A stretch of DNA of 31,983 nt from an uncultured Clostridium sp. (GTDB taxonomy: Bacteria; Bacillota_I; Bacilli_A; RF39; UBA660), in assembly GCA_905193755.1 (NCBI GenBank), contig CAJJPX010000016.1:1-31983 (forward strand). Reading direction: 5' to 3'. The notes below the pieces were generated by a model. It ran no database searches and was not told the origin of the DNA. It saw nothing but the letters and a program-made list of their open reading frames with translations. Made by a program: the position numbers and the translations under genes. Position 1 is the first letter of the stretch. Each line of letters opens with the position of its first letter. Shown in pieces: positions 8,157 through 16,936 of the stretch.

Positions 8157-10229
8157 ATGGCACGTGATGTATCGTTAGAAAAAACACGTAATTTAGGAAT
8201 CATGGCTCATATAGATGCTGGTAAAACAACAACTACTGAGAGAATCCTATATTTAGGTGGTAACATCCATAAAATTGGTGAAACTCACGATGGAGCTTCT
8301 CAAATGGACTGGATGGATCAAGAAAAAGAAAGAGGTATAACAATTACTAGTGCTGCAACAACTGTACACTGGAATGGTTATAGATTCAATATAATAGATA
8401 CTCCGGGACACGTAGACTTCACTATTGAAGTTGCTCGTAGTTTAAGAGTGCTTGATGGTGCTGTTGCACTAATCGATGCTCAAGCAGGAGTAGAAACTCA
8501 AACTGAACAAGTTTGGAGACAAGCAAATGATTATATGGTTCCAAGAATGATTTGTGCAAATAAGATGGAAAAAATGGGTGCTGATTTTGATTACTCAATG
8601 GAATCAATTCATCACAGACTATCTGAAAAAGCAGAAGCAATCATTTTACCAATCGGAGCTGAAGATCATTTCACAGGATATGTAGATTTAGTTACAATGA
8701 AAGCTTATAAATACGATGGTACAGCTGCTCAAAATCTAGAAGAAATTGAAATTCCAGCTGACATGGTAGATAAAGCAGAAGAAGCAAGAGGAAAATTAAT
8801 TGAAGCAGTAGCTGACTTCTCTGATGAATTAATGGAACAATACTTAGAAGGAAACGAAATTAGTGTTGATTTATTAAAATCAGCTATAAGAAAAGCTACA
8901 TTAGCAGTTAAATTCTTCCCAGTATTATGTGCAGATGCCCTAGGAGATAAAGGTACTCGTACATTAATGGATGCAGTTATTGACTATTTACCAGCTCCAA
9001 CTGATATTGCAGCTGTTAAAGGTGAAGACTTAAATGGTAACCCAATCGAAAGAAAAGCTAGTGATAGTGAACCATTTAGTGCACTTGCATTCAAAGTTAT
9101 GAATGACCCATTCGTTGGAAACTTAACATTCTTCCGTGTATACTCTGGTGTACTTAAATCAGGAAGTTATGTTATGAACTCAACTAAGGGAGAAAAAGAA
9201 AGAATCGGACGTATTCTTCAAATGCATGCTAATCAAAGAAAAGAAATAGCAGAAGTATATGCAGGAGAAATTGCTGCAGCTGTAGGTCTTAAAGATACTA
9301 CTACTGGAGATACACTTTGCGATGAAAAGAATCAAGTTATTCTTGAAAAGATGGTATTCCCAGAACCAGTTATTGAACTTGCAATTGAACCAAAATCAAA
9401 AGCTGATCAAGAAAAGATGGGTATAGCCCTTCAAAAATTAGCTAAAGAAGACCCTTCATTCAGAGCAAAAACTGATCATGAAACTGGTCAAACTATTATC
9501 GCTGGTATGGGTGAGTTACACTTAGACGTATTAGTAGATAGAATGAAAAGAGAATTCGGTGTAGAAGCAAACGTTGGTAAACCACAAGTTGCTTATAGAG
9601 AAACTCTTAAAGGTACTGCTGAATGCGAAGGTAAATATATTAAACAATCAGGTGGACGTGGACAATACGGACATGTATGGGTTAAATTTGAACCAAATCC
9701 TGATAAGGGATATGAATTTGTTGATGAAGTAGTAGGTGGAGTTGTTCCTCGTGAATACATTCCTGTAGTTGACAAAGGATTACAAGAAGCACTAGCTGGT
9801 GGTATACTTGCTGGATTCCCAATGATCGATGTAAAATGTACATTATTTGATGGATCATACCATGATGTAGACTCAAATGAAATGGCATTCAAAATCGCAG
9901 CTTCAATGGCTTTAAAAGAAGCTAAAAATAAATGTAATCCATGTATTCTAGAACCAATTATGGAAGTAGAAGTAGTTGTTCCAGAAGAATTCATGGGTAC
10001 AGTAATGGGAGATTTAACTTCTAGAAGAGGAAAACCTCTTGGAAATGAATCTCGTGGTAGAGACATAAGCATTAAAGCTATGGTTCCACTATCAGAAATG
10101 TTCGGTTACATGACAGTTCTTAGAAGTAATACTCAAGGACGTGGTACTTATACAATGATCTTCGATCACTATGAAGAAGTACCTAGAAGTATAGCTGATG
10201 ACATTATTAAGAAAAATGGTGTACAATAA
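8157..10229 (+). CDS. fusA: Elongation factor G
   Basis: Translocase GTPase of 690 residues with all five domains. G1 is AHIDAGKTT, switch I ends RGITITSAAT, and G3 is DTPGHVDF. G4 reads NKME (residues 135-138, bases 8559-8570) where EF-G normally has NKMD; the aspartate contacts the guanine base, so this is a notable change. Domain IV carries the usual GGRGQYGHVW, and the C-terminus has GYMTVLRSNTQGRGTY. The start is preceded by GAAGGGAGA, 15 bases after rpsG. Only a weak hairpin follows the stop, and tuf has its own promoter. Confidence 0.98.
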   Translation: MARDVSLEKTRNLGIMAHIDAGKTTTTERILYLGGNIHKIGETHDGASQMDWMDQEKERGITITSAATTVHWNGYRFNIIDTPGHVDFTIEVARSLRVLDGAVALIDAQAGVETQTEQVWRQANDYMVPRMICANKMEKMGADFDYSMESIHHRLSEKAEAIILPIGAEDHFTGYVDLVTMKAYKYDGTAAQNLEEIEIPADMVDKAEEARGKLIEAVADFSDELMEQYLEGNEISVDLLKSAIRKATLAVKFFPVLCADALGDKGTRTLMDAVIDYLPAPTDIAAVKGEDLNGNPIERKASDSEPFSALAFKVMNDPFVGNLTFFRVYSGVLKSGSYVMNSTKGEKERIGRILQMHANQRKEIAEVYAGEIAAAVGLKDTTTGDTLCDEKNQVILEKMVFPEPVIELAIEPKSKADQEKMGIALQKLAKEDPSFRAKTDHETGQTIIAGMGELHLDVLVDRMKREFGVEANVGKPQVAYRETLKGTAECEGKYIKQSGGRGQYGHVWVKFEPNPDKGYEFVDEVVGGVVPREYIPVVDKGLQEALAGGILAGFPMIDVKCTLFDGSYHDVDSNEMAFKIAASMALKEAKNKCNPCILEPIMEVEVVVPEEFMGTVMGDLTSRRGKPLGNESRGRDISIKAMVPLSEMFGYMTVLRSNTQGRGTYTMIFDHYEEVPRSIADDIIKKNGVQ

Positions 10230-10242
10230 TTAAGTACACTTT
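10219..10242 (+). terminator. Weak hairpin at the end of fusA
   Basis: Stem GTGTAC / GTACAC with a 9-base loop spans the fusA stop and is followed only by TTTC. It may be a partial terminator or a 3' stabilising hairpin. Confidence 0.3.
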
Positions 10243-10260
10243 CAAAAGTTTTGCTTATTT

Positions 10261-10283
10261 ATACTTGAAATATTTTCAAGTAT
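10261..10283 (+). promoter_or_regulatory. Palindrome over the tuf -35 box
   Basis: Arms ATACTTGAAA and TTTCAAGTAT pair perfectly around TAT. No T run follows, so it is not an intrinsic terminator. The position fits a protein-binding operator; chance in AT-rich DNA cannot be excluded. Confidence 0.4.
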
Positions 10284-10293
10284 TAGATAAAAT
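10265..10293 (+). promoter_or_regulatory. Promoter of tuf
   Basis: TTGAAA (10265-10270), 17 bp, TAAAAT (10288-10293). The -35 box sits inside a palindrome with 10-base arms (10261-10283). Confidence 0.75.
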
Positions 10294-10326
10294 ATATTTA
10301 TGATGTAAAAAAAGGAGGAAAATAAA

Positions 10327-11496
10327 ATGGCAAAACAAAAATTTGATCGTTCAAAAGAACATGTTAATATTGGTACTATTGGACACGTTGACCATGGTAA
10401 AACAACATTAACAGCTGCAATTACTAAATACTTCGGAGAATTTATGGCTTATGACCAAATCGATAAAGCTCCAGAAGAAAAAGCAAGAGGTATTACTATT
10501 AATACTGCTCACGTTGAATATAGTACTGACAAACGTCACTATGCTCACGTTGACTGTCCAGGACATGCTGATTACGTTAAAAACATGATCACAGGTGCTG
10601 CTCAAATGGATGGTGCTATCCTAGTTGTTAGTGCAACAGATGGACCAATGCCTCAAACTCGTGAACACATCTTATTATCACGTCAAGTTGGTGTACCAAA
10701 AATGGTAGTATTCATCAATAAATGTGATATGGTTGATGATCCTGAGTTATTAGACTTAGTAGAAATGGAAGTAAGAGAATTACTTACTGAATATGGATAT
10801 GATGGAGACAATACTCCAGTTATTCGTGGATCTGCTCTTAAGGCTCTTGAGGGTGATGAAAAATGGGTACAACCTATTAAAGATCTTATGGCTGCAGTTG
10901 ATACATGGATCGATACTCCAGCAAGAGATACTGATAAACCATTCTTAATGAGCATTGAAGATGTATTTACTATCACAGGACGTGGAACTGTTGTTACAGG
11001 TCGTGTTGAAAGAGGTAAATTAAATCTTAACGATGAAGTTGAAATCGTAGGTTTAAAACCAACTAGAAAAACAGTAGTTACAGGAATCGAAATGTTCAGA
11101 AAATCATTAGATTATGCTGAAGCTGGAGATAATGCTGGAGTTCTACTTCGTGGTATCAACAGAGAAGATGTTGAAAGAGGACAAATCTTATGTAAACCAG
11201 GAAGCATTACACCACATAAGAAATTCAAAGCTAGCGTATACGTTCTATCTAAAGAAGAAGGTGGACGTCATACTCCATTCTTTAGTAACTATAGACCTCA
11301 ATTCTACTTCAGAACAACTGATGTTACAGGTGTAATTACATTACCAGAAGGTACTGAAATGGTTATGCCAGGTGATAACGTTGATATGACAGTTGAGTTA
11401 ATTGCTCCAATTGCTATTGAAAACGGAACTAACTTCTCAATTCGTGAAGGTGGTAGAACAGTTGGTGCTGGTGTAGTTTCTGAAGTTATCGAATAG
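10327..11496 (+). CDS. tuf: Elongation factor Tu
   Basis: Delivers aminoacyl-tRNA to the ribosome. The protein has 389 residues, slightly shorter than the usual 394-397. G1 is GHVDHGKTT, the effector loop is EEKARGITI, G3 is DCPGHADY, G4 is NKCD and G5 is SALKALEGD, all canonical. The C-terminus IREGGRTVGAGVV is intact. A strong AAAGGAGG precedes the ATG. It sits directly after fusA but has its own promoter and a strong terminator, so its output can exceed that of the str operon. Confidence 0.98.
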   Translation: MAKQKFDRSKEHVNIGTIGHVDHGKTTLTAAITKYFGEFMAYDQIDKAPEEKARGITINTAHVEYSTDKRHYAHVDCPGHADYVKNMITGAAQMDGAILVVSATDGPMPQTREHILLSRQVGVPKMVVFINKCDMVDDPELLDLVEMEVRELLTEYGYDGDNTPVIRGSALKALEGDEKWVQPIKDLMAAVDTWIDTPARDTDKPFLMSIEDVFTITGRGTVVTGRVERGKLNLNDEVEIVGLKPTRKTVVTGIEMFRKSLDYAEAGDNAGVLLRGINREDVERGQILCKPGSITPHKKFKASVYVLSKEEGGRHTPFFSNYRPQFYFRTTDVTGVITLPEGTEMVMPGDNVDMTVELIAPIAIENGTNFSIREGGRTVGAGVVSEVIE

Positions 11497-11509
11497 TTTT
11501 AGAAACATC

Positions 11510-11537
11510 AAACTCTAGAGAAATCTAGAGTTTTTTT
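11510..11537 (+). terminator. Terminator of tuf
   Basis: Stem AACTCTAGA / TCTAGAGTT with a GAAA tetraloop, followed by a T run. Confidence 0.9.
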
Positions 11538-11548
11538 ATGCATAAATA

Positions 11549-11577
11549 TTTAAATCTATTTCAAAAAATGCTATACT
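11549..11577 (+). promoter_or_regulatory. Promoter of the TasA-like/DUF6273 gene
   Basis: TTTAAA (11549-11554), 17 bp, TATACT (11572-11577), about 25 bases before the start codon. Confidence 0.5.
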
Positions 11578-11601
11578 CTTTAATGTAAGGAGAATAGAAA
11601 A

Positions 11602-12831
11602 ATGAAAACAAATACAAAAACAACTTTATTATTTATTATGTCTTTTGCACTTATTGCTATTATTAGTGTATCTTATGCATACTTCACAGCTGCAATAGTA
11701 AATAATGAAGTAAAGGACCAAGTAGTAACAACTGGTACTTTAAGTCTTCGTTATGTAGATGGAGCAGAAGTAGTAATGCAAAATATAAAACCAGGAGATA
11801 CTATTACAAAGACAGTTTATGTTGCTAATACTGGAACACTTGACGCAGTATACAACCTTGTATGGCAAGAATTAACAAATGAAATAACAAATGATGAAAT
11901 GTTAATCGAAGGAACTTGTACTAGAATGAATGCTACAACAGAAGCAGAAGATGGAACATGTGAAGGAGTAGACAGTACTGCAATAGCTAAAAATATCATT
12001 AAAAAGAAAATAACAATTGAACCAAGCATAGTTCATAAATATAATTTAACTATTACGTTTATAGATACTAGTGATGACCAAAACTATAACCAAGGTAAAA
12101 AGTTTAGTGGAGTATTAGGAGTAGAAGAATACAAGCCAACTCAATTTGAAAAAGATAGTTGGGAAACAATAGCTACTAATGTAAAAAATAGTAATATTTC
12201 AGATTACAATTTAGGAGATACTAAAGAAGTAGACCTAGGAGATTTGGGAATACATAGCGTAAGAATAGCAAACACATCAACACCTGATGAATGTTCTACT
12301 AAAGGATTCTCACAAACAGCGTGTGGATTTGTACTTGAATTTGAGGATGTAATTACAACACATGCAATGAATAGTACCACCACTACTAATGTTGGTGGAT
12401 GGCCTGCATCAGCAATGTACACTTATGTAAATACGGATTTATATAATATGCTTCCAACTAATTTAAAAAATGCTATTATAGACACAACCGTAGTTAGTAG
12501 TCATGGTAGTAATGATTCAGCTAATTTTACATCAACTGATAAATTATATTTATTAGCTCCAAAAGAAATATATGGTATTTTTTCTTATCCATATGATTCA
12601 GCAAAGGATTTAACTAGACAACTAGATTATTATAATAGTATTGGTGTTACTACAACTAGCTTTTCAGGTGCTATTAAGAAGTTCGGTACTACCGCAAACG
12701 CATGGTGGCTTCGCTCAGCTTATTCTAGTCATAACTACAATTTTTTCGGAGCTAATTCTAATGGTAACTGGTATAACAGCTACTTTTCTGATAATACCCA
12801 CGGCGTTTCACCAGCTTTCCGAATTGGATAA
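11602..12831 (+). CDS. Secreted TasA/camelysin-like protein with DUF6273-like C-terminal domain
   Basis: The N-terminus has a long hydrophobic signal ending SVSYAYFTA, the pattern of SipW-processed TasA/camelysin-type proteins. Residues about 30-180 form a beta-rich domain (TTGTLSLRY, IKPGDTITKTVYVANTGT) like the TasA group. Residues about 190-409 are DUF6273-like and match the gene at 3-770 closely, with the same Cys pair and WWLRSA...GVSPAFRIG ending. The last 50 or so codons differ from the rest: between 12721 and 12807, 27 of 29 codons end in T or C and 10 end in C, against 1 of 20 ending in C in 12601-12660. The encoded stretch is rich in Asn, Tyr, Ser and Phe. AAGGAG precedes the ATG. 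Monocistronic. Function unknown; matrix or adhesin role is inference. Confidence 0.85.
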   Translation: MKTNTKTTLLFIMSFALIAIISVSYAYFTAAIVNNEVKDQVVTTGTLSLRYVDGAEVVMQNIKPGDTITKTVYVANTGTLDAVYNLVWQELTNEITNDEMLIEGTCTRMNATTEAEDGTCEGVDSTAIAKNIIKKKITIEPSIVHKYNLTITFIDTSDDQNYNQGKKFSGVLGVEEYKPTQFEKDSWETIATNVKNSNISDYNLGDTKEVDLGDLGIHSVRIANTSTPDECSTKGFSQTACGFVLEFEDVITTHAMNSTTTTNVGGWPASAMYTYVNTDLYNMLPTNLKNAIIDTTVVSSHGSNDSANFTSTDKLYLLAPKEIYGIFSYPYDSAKDLTRQLDYYNSIGVTTTSFSGAIKKFGTTANAWWLRSAYSSHNYNFFGANSNGNWYNSYFSDNTHGVSPAFRIG

Positions 12832-12841
12832 TTCAAATATT

Positions 12842-12874
12842 CCAGTTATGTCTTATGATATAGCTGGTTTTCTT
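12842..12874 (+). terminator. Terminator after the DUF6273 gene
   Basis: Stem CCAGTTAT / ATAGCTGG (one T-G wobble) with a 10-base loop, then TTTTCTT. It lies 10 bases after the stop. Confidence 0.65.
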
Positions 12875-12915
12875 ATGTTATAAAATATATAATGTAACAC
12901 ATTTGACACCTAAAA

Positions 12916-12944
12916 TTGACTTGAATGACTAATTTTGATATAAT
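12916..12944 (+). promoter_or_regulatory. Promoter of the LysM/GH25 gene
   Basis: TTGACT (12916-12921), 17 bp, TATAAT (12939-12944), with a TG at the extended -10 position. Confidence 0.8.
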
Positions 12945-12968
12945 AAAGCACGTTTAAAGGGGATAGTT

Positions 12969-14819
12969 ATGGAAAATAATGATAATGAATCTAAAAGAAA
13001 AATTAGCAACAAAACTAAAATGATAGGTTTAGTACTAGGTGCCACCGCTACAATAAATACTATAAATGATGCAAGACAATTAATAACATCAAGCGTAGTA
13101 GCAAGAACTAACGATGGAACTGAAGAAAATATAATTGGTAAAGAAGGATATAATACTAGATTTAATACAACAGTTCATTCTAATAATTTTGTAGTACTTC
13201 GAATAAGTGAAAAATCATTTAATGATATAACAAATTTAAGAAATACACTAAATGAATGTAAAGATAGAAATATCTCAGTATGTATAGTACTTGATACCAA
13301 AGCAGAAGACTTAGCTAAAATGCATAAAGATATAGATTTCTTACAAGCAGTAGTAAAGCAATATAATATAGATATGCCTATATATTGTAATATAGATAAC
13401 ATTATGAATAATAAGAATCTAAATAATGCTGAAAAAACAACTTTAATAGAAGCATTCTTAGATAAAGCAACAAGAAGTAATATGTATGTTGGTTTATATG
13501 GAAGTGATACTAGTCTTACTGAATGTAATCTATATATAACTAAAATTACTGATTATGATACATTCTTAGTAGAAGATAATGAAAGTATTAGATACCCAGG
13601 AAGTCATAATATAACTAAAGACTTAAATGGAGTAATAGGTGCTACTATAGATTTATCTGAAATAGTAAAAGAAAGAAACTTAAATAATAGTACATCTCTA
13701 GTATATTCACAAGGATATGTAGTTAAGGAAGGAGAGACTCTTCATAGTATAGCTTTAACTTGTGGATTAAGTGAAAATGACTTAAAAGAATACAATCATA
13801 ATATTAAAAGTGTAAATCCAGGAGATGTAATATATATACCTAATCTTTATATGACATATAATAAAGAAACAAACTCTTCGACATATAATTATGCTATTGC
13901 AAGAGGAATAGATATTTCAGATTATCAAACTAATATAGATTGGGATAAAGTAGCTGAAACATCAGATTATGTAATAGTTGAAGTAGCTAGAGATGACTCT
14001 AATTACTTAGAAAATGAAGGATACTATTTATCTTCAGCAATTGAACAAGTGAAAGGAACAACTAGTAAAAATATAGATTTAGGATTATACTTTTGTGTAT
14101 TAAAAGGTATGGACGTTAAAACATATGAACAAAGATTAGATAAATATTTAACTAATTTAGATAAAGAAATGGAAGAACAAGAAGTAACTATTAATAAAGA
14201 AAATGTACCAGTATTTGTAGACTTTGAAATATATACAAATAAAAATGACTATTACGAATTATTACAAACATTTAAAGAAGTTTGTAATAGACACGGATAT
14301 ACTAAAGTTGGAATATATGGTAATGGTTCAACGCTAAATTCTATATGTACTAATATGATAGCAAAACACAATACAACATTAAAAAATACTGATTTTTATG
14401 TATGGAAAGCAGGAGGACCTCAATACTCATCTAATGAACACAATGATGAAGGAATAAGTTTAGATAACTTAAAAGAGTATAGGGGAGAGTCAACTTCTAA
14501 CTTTACTGTAGATATGCAACAAGTAACTAATGTATGTAATGATGTAGGTGCATCTAACTCTTCAGGTCACTGTGATGTAAGTTATTTATATGATGAAGAA
14601 ATGTTTGGACACAAATATTCTAAAGAAGAAACTACTGAAGTAATGGAAGTAGATTTAAATAATTATAGAAATATTCCGGTACATACTATAACTTCAAGTG
14701 CATTAAATACAGTGTCAGCCCTAACTGCTTTAGGATACGCAGCACTAGGACTTAAAACTTTAGCTAAAAAGTTAAAACAAAAACATAAAGAAAATATTAT
14801 TAAGAAAACACTAGAATAA
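12969..14819 (+). CDS. Cell-wall lysozyme-like protein: degenerate GH25, LysM, GH25
   Basis: The C-terminal half (about 311-520) is a GH25 muramidase domain: it opens ARGIDISDYQ, has LGLYFCV, and carries the catalytic D-x-E pair in PVFVDFEIY (D418, E420). A LysM domain (about 247-292, YVVKEGETLHSIA ... VNPGDVIYIPN) should bind peptidoglycan. Residues about 70-210 look like a second, degenerate GH25 copy: MPIYCNIDNI aligns with VPVFVDFEIY and YVGLYGSDTSL with KVGIYGNGSTL, with the D-x-E replaced by N-x-D. No cleavable signal is obvious; a mildly hydrophobic N-terminal segment (about 18-30) and a C-terminal segment (about 575-595) followed by many lysines may anchor it. Start chosen by AGGGG before the ATG. 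Role in wall turnover is inferred. Confidence 0.88.
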   Translation: MENNDNESKRKISNKTKMIGLVLGATATINTINDARQLITSSVVARTNDGTEENIIGKEGYNTRFNTTVHSNNFVVLRISEKSFNDITNLRNTLNECKDRNISVCIVLDTKAEDLAKMHKDIDFLQAVVKQYNIDMPIYCNIDNIMNNKNLNNAEKTTLIEAFLDKATRSNMYVGLYGSDTSLTECNLYITKITDYDTFLVEDNESIRYPGSHNITKDLNGVIGATIDLSEIVKERNLNNSTSLVYSQGYVVKEGETLHSIALTCGLSENDLKEYNHNIKSVNPGDVIYIPNLYMTYNKETNSSTYNYAIARGIDISDYQTNIDWDKVAETSDYVIVEVARDDSNYLENEGYYLSSAIEQVKGTTSKNIDLGLYFCVLKGMDVKTYEQRLDKYLTNLDKEMEEQEVTINKENVPVFVDFEIYTNKNDYYELLQTFKEVCNRHGYTKVGIYGNGSTLNSICTNMIAKHNTTLKNTDFYVWKAGGPQYSSNEHNDEGISLDNLKEYRGESTSNFTVDMQQVTNVCNDVGASNSSGHCDVSYLYDEEMFGHKYSKEETTEVMEVDLNNYRNIPVHTITSSALNTVSALTALGYAALGLKTLAKKLKQKHKENIIKKTLE

Positions 14820-14850
14820 AAGAAGCTTAAAAATTCTTAAGCTTCTTTTT
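14818..14850. terminator. Bidirectional terminator shared by the GH25 gene and helD
   Basis: A 12-bp stem, AAAGAAGCTTAA / TTAAGCTTCTTT with a 6-base loop, has a T run on the right and, read from the minus strand, a T-rich stretch on the left. The TAA stops of both convergent genes lie in or next to the stem. Confidence 0.85.
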
Positions 14851-16879
14851 GATTATATATTATTAGATGATGTTGACTTCTAGTACAAGCAACATAATAT
14901 AAATATCTTTCTTTATAACTAAATTGATTATCTTTATGTGTGTATACTATTGTCGCATCATATTCTAAACCTTTAGCCATATAAGAAGGTATTACAACTA
15001 GTTCACGACTAAATGCTTTTGAGTTATTAGCTATAAGCGTTAACTCTTCAAAATTACGTTTAAGTAACTTATAAATATCAGCTGCTTCTGTATCAGTTTT
15101 AGTAATAATTGCAATACTTCTATTATTCTTTTTAAGATTATTTATGTCATTACTTAACTGTTCTTTTAAATTGTCTTCTTGTCTAAATTCAACTGGTATA
15201 TGTGTATCTCTTCTAATAGCTGATACTAAGTTAAGTCCTAGTATCTTATTTGCATGCTCTATAATTTCAGGACTTGATCTATAAGTTTTATTAAGTTCTA
15301 TATAATTAACTGAGTCAGGGAATACTTGTTTTAAATCTTCAAGACTCTTATATTCATAATATGGATTTATTGTTTGGTTAATGTCTCCTAGAATAGTAAA
15401 TTTACTTTTTCTAAGTATCTTCTTAAGTAATATATATTGAAGTACATTATAATCTTGTGCTTCATCAACTATAGTTTGTTCAATTATATAGTCATATCCA
15501 AGGAATGTAAGTAAACTCTTCATATATACAAATAGACACGCGTCTTCATAAGAAATATCTTTTGAATCTAGTTTATTAATGTAAGAGTCAGGTAATTCTT
15601 TATCATAAACTTTTTTAAATTCATTACTTCTAAAGAATCCTTTGTATATTTCCTTCATATCTATAGAAATATTTAATCTTTCTCTTAGCCATTTTCTTAT
15701 TTGCTTAGCTCTAGATTTATTACCTCTAAATTCTATTTCAGCAATCTTTAATGATATTTCATCAATTCTCTCAAGTAGTGGTATACTTGAATATCTTTCA
15801 TGTAAATAATAATTTAACTTTTCAAGTGGTACATATAAATCTCTATTAAATATTTCACTTGTAAATCTAGCTTTACTTGTATAATTCTTTATATATTCTT
15901 CCATAACAGGAATTATCTCATTAGATTGTTTAAGTTTTATTAAATCTATATATGCTTCTTCATATTTATAATATCTTTCTATAAAAGAAGTGAATGATTC
16001 AATATGTTTATATTCTGTAATATATGTTTCCAAGAAATCACTAAATGTTGTTTCTTTAGTATTATCTTCACCAAGTTCAGGAAGTACATTAGATATATAT
16101 TCACTAAATATATGGTTAGGCGCAAATATAAGTACTTTATCACTAGTTAAATTCTTAATCTTATAAAGTAAGAATGCTATTCTATGTAGTGCTACACTAG
16201 TTTTACCAGAACCAGCTATACCTTGAACAATTAAATTCTTATCTTTAGTATTTCTTATAATTGCATTTTGTTCACTTTGAATAGTATTTACTATATTTTT
16301 CATATAGTCATTATTCTTTCTTGAAAGTACTTCTTGAAGCATCTCATCTTGTATAGTAAGTTTACTATCAAATACATGTTTAATCTTAGAGTTTTCTATA
16401 GTAAACTGTCTCTTATTATGAAGGTAACCTTTCATTATTCCACCAGGTGCTTCATACTGACATTCACCTTGTTCATAATCATAGAATATACTTGATATTG
16501 GACTTCTCCAGTCATAAATAATATTATTATCTCCCTTAGTAAGATAGGTAAGTCCAATATAAATATCATTTTTCCCTTCATCATCTTCATAAGTTATCTT
16601 ACCAAAGTATGGACTATTTTGAATCTTATAAAGTTTCTTATAATACTTAGCTTTCATCTCTAAGTCATCAATCTCTTTGTCATTACTTGATAAGATTGTC
16701 TTCATTTCAGTAGGGTCTAATTCAGCTTTAGTATCCCATACATATCTTTTAAATTCTTGTTGTTTCTCCTCATTATCATATAAGTCTTGAGCAAGATTTG
16801 CAATATTCTCACGTAAAAGTTCGGTAGTTAATTCTAGATGCTTTTGTTCTTTTTTTAGTTCTTCTTCACTTAAATTCAT
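14837..16879 (-). CDS. helD: HelD-type RNA polymerase-recycling ATPase (UvrD/Rep-like)
   Basis: HelD proteins use ATP to free stalled RNA polymerase from DNA. The N-terminus (about 1-85) is a charged coiled coil, as in HelD. Then comes the family block YDWRSPISSIFYDYEQG, followed by the split helicase core: TIQSEQNAIIR, Walker A GIAGSGKTSVALHR, DEAQD, LNKTYRSSPEI and the C-terminal VACTRSQHHL. I chose the ATG at 16879 (680 residues), preceded by AGGGAGGT, over the TTG at 16900. The protein is shorter than B. subtilis HelD (about 770). It is transcribed divergently from the MFS-like gene and has a consensus promoter with a palindrome between the boxes. Actinobacterial HelD proteins give rifamycin resistance; whether this one does is unknown. 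Confidence 0.93.
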   Translation of the reverse strand: MNLSEEELKKEQKHLELTTELLRENIANLAQDLYDNEEKQQEFKRYVWDTKAELDPTEMKTILSSNDKEIDDLEMKAKYYKKLYKIQNSPYFGKITYEDDEGKNDIYIGLTYLTKGDNNIIYDWRSPISSIFYDYEQGECQYEAPGGIMKGYLHNKRQFTIENSKIKHVFDSKLTIQDEMLQEVLSRKNNDYMKNIVNTIQSEQNAIIRNTKDKNLIVQGIAGSGKTSVALHRIAFLLYKIKNLTSDKVLIFAPNHIFSEYISNVLPELGEDNTKETTFSDFLETYITEYKHIESFTSFIERYYKYEEAYIDLIKLKQSNEIIPVMEEYIKNYTSKARFTSEIFNRDLYVPLEKLNYYLHERYSSIPLLERIDEISLKIAEIEFRGNKSRAKQIRKWLRERLNISIDMKEIYKGFFRSNEFKKVYDKELPDSYINKLDSKDISYEDACLFVYMKSLLTFLGYDYIIEQTIVDEAQDYNVLQYILLKKILRKSKFTILGDINQTINPYYEYKSLEDLKQVFPDSVNYIELNKTYRSSPEIIEHANKILGLNLVSAIRRDTHIPVEFRQEDNLKEQLSNDINNLKKNNRSIAIITKTDTEAADIYKLLKRNFEELTLIANNSKAFSRELVVIPSYMAKGLEYDATIVYTHKDNQFSYKERYLYYVACTRSQHHLIIYNQKEA

Positions 16880-16936
16880 TATAACCTCCCTAGAGTTCAA
16901 GTGTCACATCATTTGAAAATTAACAGCATAAATAAA

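Noticed and set aside
9593..10072. 159-codon open frame on the minus strand inside fusA
   Set aside because: It lies entirely within a clearly coding EF-G sequence, has no ribosome binding site, and its protein is a serine/proline-rich shadow translation.
11114..11335. 73-codon plus-strand frame inside tuf
   Set aside because: It is a frame-shifted shadow of EF-Tu without a ribosome binding site.
12658..12867. A confirmed diversity-generating retroelement target with cruciform
   Set aside because: No reverse transcriptase, accessory protein or template repeat exists in the window, and the downstream hairpin is adequately explained as a terminator. Kept only as a hypothesis.
12641..12883. 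80-codon plus-strand frame over the end of the DUF6273 gene
   Set aside because: It overlaps a real gene in another frame, lacks a ribosome binding site and runs through the terminator hairpin.
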